Below, in pieces: positions 1-4,663 of a stretch of 9,657 nucleotides of DNA. Below the pieces are notes generated by a model. It was not told the DNA's origin. It worked only from the letters and a program-made list of their open reading frames with translations, and did not search any database. The stretch is from Wenzhouxiangella sp. Its GTDB lineage: Bacteria > Pseudomonadota > Gammaproteobacteria > Xanthomonadales > Wenzhouxiangellaceae. Numbering within the stretch: position 1 is the stretch's first letter; the number at the start of each line of letters is the position of its first letter. Location of the stretch: contig SKKV01000090.1 in the NCBI GenBank assembly GCA_007123575.1, positions 1 through 9,657 on the forward strand, given 5' to 3'. Made by a program: the position numbers and the translations under genes.

Positions 1-1
1 C

Positions 2-949
2 GTGTTCTACTCGGCCGAGAAGCTGTTTGGTGTCACATTTGTCGAGCGCGAGGATTTGCCGACCTACCATCCAGATGTTCGTGTCTGGGAAGCGTTCGAA
101 GAAGACGGCACGCCGATCGGCCTGATGCTGACCGACCTGTATTCGCGTTCCAACAAGCGAGGCGGGGCGTGGATGAACTCCTACCGCATCAGTTCGGGCC
201 TGCTGGGTGGCTCACCGGTAACCGGCAACCACCTCAATATCACCAAGCCGCCGGAAGGCGAGCCGACGCTGATGACCTGGGATGAGGTCACCACCTTGTT
301 CCATGAGTTTGGCCACGTTATCCACGGGCTGTTCTCCGATGTTCAGTACCCCACCTTTGCCGCGACCGCCGTGCCGCGCGACTTTGTCGAATATCCGTCG
401 CAGGTTTTTGAAATGTGGGCGTCCTGGCCGGAAGTGCTGCAGAACTATGCGCGTCATTACGAGACCGGCGAGCAGATTCCAGAAGAGCTTCTGGAGCGGG
501 TGATGGAGGCGGCGACCTTCAATGAAGGTTTCCGCACCACCGAGTACCTGGCGGCATCGGTCATCGACATGGAGTTGCACCGTCTCGGACCCGATGAAGT
601 GCCAACGGCCGATGAGATCATGGATTTCGAAGCCCGGGTGCTGGCCGAGTCGGGCATGGATTACCCTCCGGTTCCGCCGCGCTACCGCATTCCTTACTTC
701 TCCCACAGCATGGGCGGCTACTCGGCCGGCTATTACTCCTATTTCTGGAGCGAAGTCCTGGATGCAGACAGCGTGCTCTGGATTCGCGAAAACGGCGGGC
801 TGGATCGCGAGACCGGCCAGCACTTCCGTGACACCATCCTGTCCAGGGGCGGCAGCAAGGATGCCATGGAGCTGTACAAGGATTTCGCCGGCCGCGTCCC
901 AGGTATCGAGCCGCTGCTGGAACGGCGCGGACTGGTGGTTGAAGACTAG
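2..949 (+). CDS. dcp: Dcp-like M3 family zinc metallopeptidase, C-terminal part (5' truncated by window)
   Basis: This is the C-terminal ~315 residues of a peptidyl-dipeptidase/oligopeptidase of family M3, a soluble zinc enzyme that trims peptides; Dcp removes C-terminal dipeptides. The HEXXH motif reads HEFGH at visible residues 101-105 (bases 302-316). A glutamate in RDFVEYPSQ at residue 130 lies 25 residues after the second histidine, the spacing of the third zinc ligand in thimet-type M3 peptidases. The block RDFVE(Y/F)PSQ followed by MWASWPEVLQNYARHY favours Dcp over oligopeptidase A (PrlC). A tyrosine/glycine-rich segment, MGGYSAGYYSYFWSEVLDAD, is the usual M3 substrate-binding region. 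Family members are about 680-720 residues, so roughly half lies upstream of the window. The frame is open from base 2; the GTG there is not a true start. The TAG stop is at 947-949, and an intrinsic terminator follows 48 bp later. Signal peptide presence cannot be judged. Confidence 0.93.
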   Translation: MFYSAEKLFGVTFVEREDLPTYHPDVRVWEAFEEDGTPIGLMLTDLYSRSNKRGGAWMNSYRISSGLLGGSPVTGNHLNITKPPEGEPTLMTWDEVTTLFHEFGHVIHGLFSDVQYPTFAATAVPRDFVEYPSQVFEMWASWPEVLQNYARHYETGEQIPEELLERVMEAATFNEGFRTTEYLAASVIDMELHRLGPDEVPTADEIMDFEARVLAESGMDYPPVPPRYRIPYFSHSMGGYSAGYYSYFWSEVLDADSVLWIRENGGLDRETGQHFRDTILSRGGSKDAMELYKDFAGRVPGIEPLLERRGLVVED

Positions 950-973
950 CGCTATTTTGCTCCGGAAGCTGAT

Positions 974-1711
974 TTGACAGCCACTTCCGACATCCGCAAA
1001 ACGCCGCCCGCCTGGGCGGCGTTTTTGCGTCGCCTGACCACCTGGCTGGTCGAAGACGCCTTCGGCGGACCGCGGCCATGGAAGTTCGCCTGGGTGATCA
1101 ACTTTCAGAAAGCCGGGACCTTTTTCTTGCTCGGTTTCCTGATCTGGTTTTATGACAACGACAGCACGGCGGCCTGGGTCTACCTGGCCTTGCACGGCAG
1201 CTACGGTGTGGTTTGGCTGATCAAGGATCTCAGTTTTCCCGATCCGGGCTGGCAGAAAAAGATCACCATTGCCGGCGGAATCAATGCCTTTCTAGGCGTA
1301 CTGGGTTGGTACTGGGTATTCGGCTGGCTGCTGATTTCCGGCTACTCGGACCCGGTTTACCCGCTGCCGGAGCATGTCTGGTTTGCCCTATGCATCAGCC
1401 TGTGCCTGATCGGCTCGGTGATTATGATCGCTGCCGATGCCCAGAAGTATTACACCCTGCGCCTGCAACGTGGCCTGATCACCGACGGCCTGTATCGCTA
1501 TATCCGTCACCCCAATTACCTTGGCGAGATGATGATCTACTCAAGTTTCGCCCTGATGGTCTGGCACTGGCTGCCGATGCTGGTCCTGGCCTGGGTCTGG
1601 CTGGGCGTATTTGCCGTCAACATGATCCACAAGGAGGCCAGCATGAGTCGTTACCCGGAGTGGGCGGCCTACAGGCAGCGTTCCTGGTGGCTGGTTCCGG
1701 GGATATGGTGA
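974..1711 (+). CDS. Integral membrane methyltransferase, isoprenylcysteine carboxyl methyltransferase / phospholipid methyltransferase-like
   Basis: A 245-residue polytopic membrane protein. The C-terminal motif RYIRHPNYLGE (residues 175-185), then a hydrophobic pair and EASMSRYPEWAAYRQRS, matches the S-adenosylmethionine-binding region of ICMT/PEMT-type and DUF1295-type enzymes; the RHPxYxGE core is diagnostic. About five hydrophobic segments lie near residues 46-62, 64-84, 98-123, 133-155 and 187-215. The substrate (lipid, isoprenoid thiol, other) cannot be told from sequence. The start is uncertain. TTG at 974 has GGAAG five bases upstream and is in frame 24 bp after the peptidase stop, but the reading then runs through a strong terminator at 998-1026. 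TTG 1025 or GTG 1094 (GGAAG at 1080-1084, 9-nt spacer; 205 aa) would avoid this, although GTG 1094 drops a plausible coding stretch (EDAFGGPRPWKFAW). The TGA stop is at 1709-1711. It converges on the SRAP gene. Confidence 0.8.
   Translation: MTATSDIRKTPPAWAAFLRRLTTWLVEDAFGGPRPWKFAWVINFQKAGTFFLLGFLIWFYDNDSTAAWVYLALHGSYGVVWLIKDLSFPDPGWQKKITIAGGINAFLGVLGWYWVFGWLLISGYSDPVYPLPEHVWFALCISLCLIGSVIMIAADAQKYYTLRLQRGLITDGLYRYIRHPNYLGEMMIYSSFALMVWHWLPMLVLAWVWLGVFAVNMIHKEASMSRYPEWAAYRQRSWWLVPGIW
998..1026 (+). terminator. Intrinsic (Rho-independent) terminator, probably for the Dcp-like gene
   Basis: A perfect 8-bp GC stem (CGCCGCCC at 1002-1009 with GGGCGGCG at 1014-1021) has a 4-nt loop. It is flanked by AAAA at 998-1001 and TTTTT at 1022-1026, which extend the stem and supply the U-tract. 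The A-run makes it potentially bidirectional. It lies inside the longest reading of the downstream methyltransferase gene. Confidence 0.85.
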
Positions 1712-1718
1712 TTGGGCT

Positions 1719-1801
1719 GGGTAGAGGGGAAGAAGGGTAGAGGGGTTGGGGCTTCAGCGCGCTTTTCCTTCTCCCCCTCTCTCCCTCTGCCCCTCTACCC
1801 T
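1719..1801. repeat. G-rich direct repeat plus inverted copy at a convergent gene end
   Basis: GGGTAGAGGGG occurs at 1719-1729 and again at 1735-1745. Its reverse complement CCCCTCTACCC lies at 1790-1800, so the region can fold into a long imperfect hairpin (11 bp plus a further short AGA/TCT pairing). The top strand has six G-runs of three or more bases from 1714 to 1751 separated by 2-5 nt, a good G-quadruplex pattern; the opposite arm is pyrimidine-rich. The right arm is read as the last ~15 codons of the SRAP gene. It may act in transcription termination between the convergent genes, but this is inference. Confidence 0.7.
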
Positions 1802-2512
1802 GTCTTGCTCTAACAACTCCTCGCCCTGGAAGCCCGGGTTGTTGACCTGCCGGGTCACGCGGTGCGCTTTCATCCAATCGTCCGGGGGTGAATGGATGAG
1901 GTTTTCTGCCTCTGCCTTGTCGCCGCTGAGCCAAGTGTTCCAGTCGGTTTCGGCGAGCATGACGGGGGAGCGGTGGTGGCCGATATCGGTCAGTAATTGG
2001 TTCGGGCCGGTGGTGACGATGGTGAAAGACTGTACAAAATCACCGTCTGGTGTCGATGACGGCTCCCACAGTCCGGCCATGACCAGAAAAGGGCCCTTGT
2101 TGGGCAGAATACGCCAGGGTTGCTTGGGTTGGCTGCGCTGGTCCCACTCATAGAACCAGGAGAATGGCACCAGGCAGCGCCGGTCGCGTTTCCAGGCCTC
2201 GCGGAAAGTCGGTTTGCCGGAGACGGTGTCGGTAAATGGGCGGTCAGGCTCCGAACGGCAGTTGGCGGTCGAGAATTTCGGTAACTCACCCTTCAGCCAG
2301 CGCGGAATCAGCGGCCAGATCATGCCGCGCGGCTGGCGCTGGTCGTTGTCGGAAACGATCACGGGAACCCGGCTCCAGTGGATGCCGTCACGGGTCTTGT
2401 ACGAGGGCGCAAGGTTGAGCACGCGCAGCCCACCCTCCGGTGGCTCGCCAGTCAGATTGAAATAATTCCAGAGCCTGGACCATTCGTAATCCAGGCCGCC
2501 GCGACCGCACAT
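1754..2512 (-). CDS. SRAP domain protein (YedK/HMCES-like abasic-site DNA-protein crosslinker)
   Basis: A 252-residue member of the SOS-response-associated peptidase (SRAP) family. These proteins bind abasic sites in single-stranded DNA and form a covalent thiazolidine link through an N-terminal cysteine exposed after Met removal. The start is fixed by chemistry: ATG at 2512 gives MCGR, with Cys2 as catalytic residue; an upstream GTG at 2542 would bury it. Other conserved blocks are NLAPSYKTR (33-41), WPLIPRWLK (66-74), STANCRSEPD (81-90, replacing the usual NARAET, with the active-site Glu at 88), RCLVPFSWFYEW (112-123) and HHRSPVML (179-186, replacing HDRMPVIL; His179 is the likely catalytic His). 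The substitutions suggest a divergent branch with the catalytic triad kept. No clear Shine-Dalgarno precedes the ATG, and a -10-like box only 8 bases upstream suggests a leaderless or nearly leaderless mRNA. Residues ~238-252 (arginine/glycine-rich) are encoded by the G-rich repeat and are probably not structural. Confidence 0.92.
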   Translation of the reverse strand: MCGRGGLDYEWSRLWNYFNLTGEPPEGGLRVLNLAPSYKTRDGIHWSRVPVIVSDNDQRQPRGMIWPLIPRWLKGELPKFSTANCRSEPDRPFTDTVSGKPTFREAWKRDRRCLVPFSWFYEWDQRSQPKQPWRILPNKGPFLVMAGLWEPSSTPDGDFVQSFTIVTTGPNQLLTDIGHHRSPVMLAETDWNTWLSGDKAEAENLIHSPPDDWMKAHRVTRQVNNPGFQGEELLEQDRVEGQRERGGEGKAR

Positions 2513-2519
2513 AAACCGG

Positions 2520-2525
2520 ATTGTA
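2520..2525 (-). promoter_or_regulatory. Putative -10 box of the SRAP gene
   Basis: On the minus strand the hexamer is TACAAT (5 of 6 to consensus), with a predicted start near 2513-2514, next to the ATG at 2512. No good -35 is visible 16-18 bp upstream, where the sequence is already the 5' end of tRNA-Leu(UAG), so an activator or extended contacts may be needed. Weak evidence. Confidence 0.4.
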
Positions 2526-2527
2526 GC

Positions 2528-2536
2528 TGATACACT
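2528..2536 (+). promoter_or_regulatory. Putative extended -10 promoter of tRNA-Leu(UAG)
   Basis: TGATACACT carries a TGn extension followed by TACACT (4 of 6 to TATAAT). The predicted start is near 2543, giving a leader of about 5 nt before the tRNA at 2548. The -35 region falls on the SRAP start codon and does not match consensus. Confidence 0.4.
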
Positions 2537-2547
2537 TCGCACTCCGT

Positions 2548-2633
2548 GCCGAGGTGGCGGAATTGGTAGACGCGCCAGGTTTAGGTCCTGGTGTCTTTAA
2601 GGCGTGGAGGTTCGAGTCCTCTCCTCGGCACCA
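2548..2633 (+). tRNA. tRNA-Leu (anticodon UAG), CCA encoded
   Basis: The acceptor stem GCCGAGG at 2548-2554 pairs with CCTCGGC at 2623-2629, followed by discriminator A (2630) and encoded CCA (2631-2633). The anticodon stem CCAGG (2575-2579) / CCTGG (2587-2591) encloses a 7-nt loop with anticodon TAG at 2582-2584, reading CUN leucine codons. A long variable arm marks this as a class II tRNA, and the T loop is TTCGAGT. It converges on tRNA-Leu(CAG). The frame reading MAELVDAPGLGPG across it is a translation artefact. Confidence 0.97.
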
Positions 2634-2975
2634 GAATGGGTTTGGTCATGACCCTTGTAGCCCGGCCCAGCACAGGCTGGAGGAGTGGTGCGGCTTGTCG
2701 CAGGCAAGAAGCGCCGCACCGCAAGCCGCCCGTGCGTGCGGCCGGGGTCCATGTTTGGACTTTCGGCTAATCAAATCTTGGCTCGATGCGATCGGCACAC
2801 TCGATGCCATTTCCGCATGCTTGGCCTTAACGGGAGGGGGGTGTGGTGCCCAGGGGGAGACTCGAGCTGGGCACGTGCTTCGTGAGCACTTCTTTGCGCT
2901 TTGCGCAAAGCCGTACTCACTCCGCTATTGTGATCAGGCGCGAGCTTGAGAGAGGGAATCAGCGGGAGAGTTGAA
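2634..2975. other. Gene-free interval between two convergent tRNA-Leu genes, rich in hairpins
   Basis: No credible protein gene is seen; the open frames run over the tRNAs and have no family resemblance. Structures visible: a palindrome GGTCATGACC at 2644-2653; a hairpin with arms GGTGCGGC (2687-2694) and GCCGCACC (2713-2720) enclosing an inner TTG/CAA pairing; an 8-bp direct repeat CTCGATGC at 2782-2789 and 2800-2807; a hairpin GTGCT/AGCAC at 2875-2889; and a perfect hairpin CTTTGCGC/GCGCAAAG at 2892-2910 with a 3-nt loop. None has a convincing U-tract. A detached tRNA 3' end lies at 2844-2868. Confidence 0.6.
2844..2868 (-). pseudogene. tRNA-Leu(CAG) 3'-end fragment (T loop to CCA), duplicate of the intact gene's 3' end
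   Basis: Twenty-two consecutive bases from 2844 match 2976-2997, the 3' end of the intact tRNA-Leu(CAG) from CCA through the acceptor 3' strand and T-stem 3' strand into the T loop. Then one mismatch follows (G2866 against A2998) and two more matches. The orientation is the same, offset 132 bp. The rest of the tRNA is absent, and the 5' T-stem strand no longer pairs. Copies limited to the T-loop-to-3'-end segment are typical att-site remnants of tRNA-targeting integrases, but no integrase or element body is present here. Confidence 0.75.
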
Positions 2976-3062
2976 TGGTGCCCAGGGGGAGACTCGAACT
3001 CCCACATCCTTTCGAATACTAGCACCTGAAGCTAGCGCGTCTACCAATTCCGCCACCTGGGC
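2976..3062 (-). tRNA. tRNA-Leu (anticodon CAG), CCA encoded
   Basis: On the minus strand the gene starts GCCCAGG (3062-3056), pairing with CCTGGGC (2986-2980), then discriminator A (2979) and encoded CCA (2978-2976). The anticodon stem CTAGC/GCTAG holds a 7-nt loop with CAG (3028-3026), reading CUG leucine codons. It has a long variable arm and T loop TTCGAGT. CUG is a major leucine codon in this GC-rich window, which fits a dedicated strong promoter. A partial copy of its 3' end lies 107 bp downstream. Confidence 0.97.
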
Positions 3063-3100
3063 AAGGTGTTCGTTTGATGGCTGTTGCTACCAAGCCGGGC

Positions 3101-3129
3101 ATTATAAGGCCGGGTTTGGGGTTTGTCAG
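3101..3129 (-). promoter_or_regulatory. Sigma70 promoter of tRNA-Leu(CAG) with GC-rich discriminator
   Basis: On the minus strand, -35 CTGACA (3129-3124; 5/6) and a perfect -10 TATAAT (3106-3101) are separated by 17 bp. The predicted start is near 3094, giving a ~32-nt 5' leader to be removed by RNase P. The discriminator just after the -10 is GCCCGGC; GC-rich discriminators are a known mark of stable-RNA promoters under stringent (ppGpp) control. Confidence 0.85.
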
Positions 3130-3140
3130 TACCCCGGCTA

Positions 3141-3179
3141 AAAAAAAATCGGCCGAATCATCCGATTCGGCCGATTTTT
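3141..3179 (-). terminator. Strong intrinsic terminator ending the candidate sRNA
   Basis: ATCGGCCGAATC at 3148-3159 pairs perfectly with GATTCGGCCGAT at 3164-3175 around a 4-nt loop, extended by A/T pairs to 16 bp. On the minus strand the stem is followed by U8 (3148-3141). The plus strand also has five T after the stem, so it may insulate both directions. It ends 12 bp before the -35 of the tRNA-Leu(CAG) promoter. Confidence 0.9.
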
Positions 3180-3256
3180 GTGATTAGGTGTGGCCGAGGC
3201 AAGGGGGGAACCTCGGCCACGATCCGGATGGGGAAGGGGGGAACCCCGGTCCGGAC
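3141..3256 (-). ncRNA. Candidate small regulatory RNA with two identical C-rich hairpin loops and an intrinsic terminator
   Basis: All parts of an sRNA gene lie in order on the minus strand. The promoter (3289-3262) predicts a start near 3256. Hairpin 1 (3255-3223) has outer TCCGGA/TCCGGA and inner GGGG/CCCC stems with loop UUCCCCCCUU. Hairpin 2 (3220-3190) has a perfect 10-bp stem GTGGCCGAGG/CCTCGGCCAC and loop UUCCCCCCUUG. After a ~10-nt linker, a 16-bp terminator hairpin ends in eight U. The transcript is about 116 nt. The identical 10-mer loops, 33 nt apart, suggest C-rich seed sequences for pairing with G-rich mRNA sites. The design resembles Xanthomonas sX13 and other C-rich-loop sRNAs as I recall them; homology is not shown. 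Its 3' end abuts the tRNA-Leu(CAG) promoter. Across it no protein is credible. It could instead be an attenuator-like leader, but nothing follows it except the tRNA. Confidence 0.72.
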
Positions 3257-3261
3257 TTCCT

Positions 3262-3289
3262 ATTTTAGATACTCGGTGGGGGTAGTCAA
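3262..3289 (-). promoter_or_regulatory. Sigma70 promoter of the candidate sRNA
   Basis: On the minus strand, -35 TTGACT (3289-3284; 5/6) and -10 TAAAAT (3267-3262; 5/6) are separated by 16 bp. The predicted start at about 3256 coincides with the first base of hairpin 1, as expected for a compact sRNA. Confidence 0.75.
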
Positions 3290-3303
3290 GGAGCAAATTG
3301 TTG

Positions 3304-3327
3304 TTTTGTGACATTATTCTCACAAAA
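3304..3327. promoter_or_regulatory. Perfect dyad, candidate regulator binding site between the sRNA and acyl-CoA dehydrogenase
   Basis: TTTTGTGA (3304-3311) and TCACAAAA (3320-3327) form a perfect 8-bp inverted repeat with an 8-bp AT-rich spacer. The half-sites resemble CRP-family TGTGA/TCACA, but the spacing is 8 rather than 6. The centre is about 60 bp upstream of the predicted sRNA start, close to the class I activator position, and about 90 bp upstream of the predicted acyl-CoA dehydrogenase start. The cognate factor is unknown. Confidence 0.55.
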
Positions 3328-3370
3328 ATCCAAGTTTCTTTTCGATTGCCTTGACTGTTCGTGCGCTTCG

Positions 3371-3398
3371 GCACTTCTTCATAGCGCGGCGGTATAAT
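3371..3398 (+). promoter_or_regulatory. Putative promoter of the acyl-CoA dehydrogenase gene
   Basis: A perfect -10 TATAAT lies at 3393-3398. The -35 region (GCACTT at 3371-3376, 16-bp spacer) is poor, suggesting activator dependence. A TTGACT at 3351-3356 is too far away (36 bp) to serve. The predicted start near 3405 gives a ~65-nt leader that begins in a small hairpin, GTTTT/AAAAC at 3401-3414. Confidence 0.45.
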
Positions 3399-3470
3399 TC
3401 GTTTTCATCAAAACAGGGTTCTTCTGCCGCTGTTTTCTGCCTAATTCGTCACGGAGGAACTTCCCCGACC

Positions 3471-4634
3471 ATGGACTTCACGCTAACCGAAGAACAACAA
3501 ATGATCCAGGACACGGCCCGCGAGTTCGCTCGCTCGGAAATTGCCCCGGTCGCCGCCGAATTTGACGATTCCGGAGAGTTTCCGCTGGAGAATATTCGCA
3601 AGATGGGCGAGCTGGGCCTGATGGGGATCGAGGTTTCCGATGAGTACGGCGGTGCGGGCCTGGATACAATCGGCTACGTGCTGGCTATGATCGAGATCTG
3701 CGCGGCCGATGCTGCCCATGGCACGATCATGTCGGTCAACAATTCGTTGTTTTGCAATGGCATTCTCAAGTATGGAAGCGAAGAACAGAAGCAGAAGTAC
3801 GTTCGCGCCATCGCTACTGGTGAGGAAATCGGCGCCTACGCGCTGACCGAGCCACAGTCTGGCTCGGATGCCTCGACGATGAAATCGCGCGCGACGCTCA
3901 GCGAAGATGGCTCGCACTACATCATCAATGCACGCAAGTCTTGGATCACATCGGGCCCCTACGCTCGCTACCTGGTGCTGTTTGCCTCCACCGATCCGGA
4001 TGCCGGTGCACGCGGGATTTCGGCTTTTCTGATCGACACCGAGCGCGATGGATTTCATCGCGGCAAGACAGAGCCGAAGCTGGGTATCCGAGCCTCGGCC
4101 ACCTGCGAGATCGAGTTGACCGAATACAAGTGCCCCGTGGAGGACCGATTGGGCGAAGCGGGGCAGGGCTTCAAGATCGCCATGTCGGTGCTGGACGCCG
4201 GGCGCATCGGCATTGCCGCGCAGGCGGTCGGCATTGCCCAGGCGGCTTATGAAGCCAGCCTCAATTACGCGCGCGAGCGCAAGGCGTTCGGGCGCGAGAT
4301 CGGCACCTTCCAGATGATTCAGTCCAAGATTGCCGATATGAAGACGCGTCTGGAAGCAGCAAGACTGCTGACCTTGCGTGCAGCGTGGGCGAAAATGCAG
4401 GCGGAGAAAACCGGCGCCCGCTTCACCGTAGATGGATCGATGGCCAAGCTGTTTGCGTCTGAAGCGGCCATGTGGATTGCCCACCAGGCGGTGCAGCTGC
4501 ACGGCGGCATGGGTTACAGCAAGGAAATGCCGGTGGAACGCTACTTCCGCGACGCCAAGATAACTGAAATATATGAAGGGACCAGCGAGATTCAGCGCAT
4601 GGTCATCGCCAGGACGGAAACCGGGCTGCGCTGA
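3471..4634 (+). CDS. Acyl-CoA dehydrogenase, short-chain/isobutyryl-CoA type
   Basis: A 387-residue soluble flavoprotein that oxidises acyl-CoA to 2-enoyl-CoA, passing electrons to electron-transfer flavoprotein. It acts in fatty-acid or branched-chain amino-acid breakdown. The N-terminal helical domain starts MDFTLTEEQQMIQDTAREFA. Family signature 1, AYALTEPQSGSDA, lies in the middle domain and signature 2, QLHGGMGYSKEMPVERYFRD, near the C-terminus. The catalytic base is Glu369 in IYEGTSEIQR, matching Glu368 of short-chain acyl-CoA dehydrogenase. The length is normal for the family. Substrate choice (butyryl, isobutyryl, 2-methylbutyryl) cannot be fixed from sequence. The start is ATG 3471, where the family N-terminus begins; GGAGG at 3453-3457 is a strong ribosome site but sits 13 nt away, longer than usual. 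The upstream in-frame extension has no family match. The next gene starts 60 bp downstream in the same direction. Confidence 0.95.
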   Translation: MDFTLTEEQQMIQDTAREFARSEIAPVAAEFDDSGEFPLENIRKMGELGLMGIEVSDEYGGAGLDTIGYVLAMIEICAADAAHGTIMSVNNSLFCNGILKYGSEEQKQKYVRAIATGEEIGAYALTEPQSGSDASTMKSRATLSEDGSHYIINARKSWITSGPYARYLVLFASTDPDAGARGISAFLIDTERDGFHRGKTEPKLGIRASATCEIELTEYKCPVEDRLGEAGQGFKIAMSVLDAGRIGIAAQAVGIAQAAYEASLNYARERKAFGREIGTFQMIQSKIADMKTRLEAARLLTLRAAWAKMQAEKTGARFTVDGSMAKLFASEAAMWIAHQAVQLHGGMGYSKEMPVERYFRDAKITEIYEGTSEIQRMVIARTETGLR

Positions 4635-4646
4635 CAGCCCGTTTCC
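4616..4646 (+). other. Hairpin spanning the acyl-CoA dehydrogenase stop codon
   Basis: GGAAA (4616-4620), a bulged C, and CGGGCT (4622-4627) pair with AGCCCG (4636-4641) and TTTCC (4642-4646), 11 bp in all. The TGA stop lies in the 8-nt loop. There is no U-tract beyond TTT, so it may be a weak terminator or a 3'-end stability element that lowers readthrough into the next gene. Confidence 0.55.
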
Positions 4647-4663
4647 AACTGCTTTGGGGTAAC

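Noticed and set aside
2554..2949. 131-residue open frame beginning MAELVDAPGLGPGVF
   Set aside because: It is a translation of tRNA-Leu(UAG) and the structured interval behind it; a common annotation artefact.
2771..3025. 84-residue minus-strand frame with repeated ESPPGHH
   Set aside because: The repeated peptide is the translated tRNA-Leu 3' end and its duplicate; no protein gene.
2552..3057. Long inverted repeat between 2552-2575 and 3034-3057 as a mobile-element end
   Set aside because: It is simply the shared D-arm region of two tRNA-Leu genes in opposite orientation.
3123..3311. 62-residue plus-strand and 78-residue minus-strand frames across the sRNA region
   Set aside because: They cover terminator and hairpin sequence, have low complexity and no ribosome site; structural RNA is the better explanation.
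3304..3327. Canonical CRP/Clp binding site
   Set aside because: Half-sites fit, but the spacer is 8 bp rather than 6, so it is reported as an unassigned dyad.
3351..3470. Upstream N-terminal extension of the acyl-CoA dehydrogenase by 40 residues
   Set aside because: It runs through the predicted promoter and leader, and the family N-terminus begins at ATG 3471 with GGAGG upstream.
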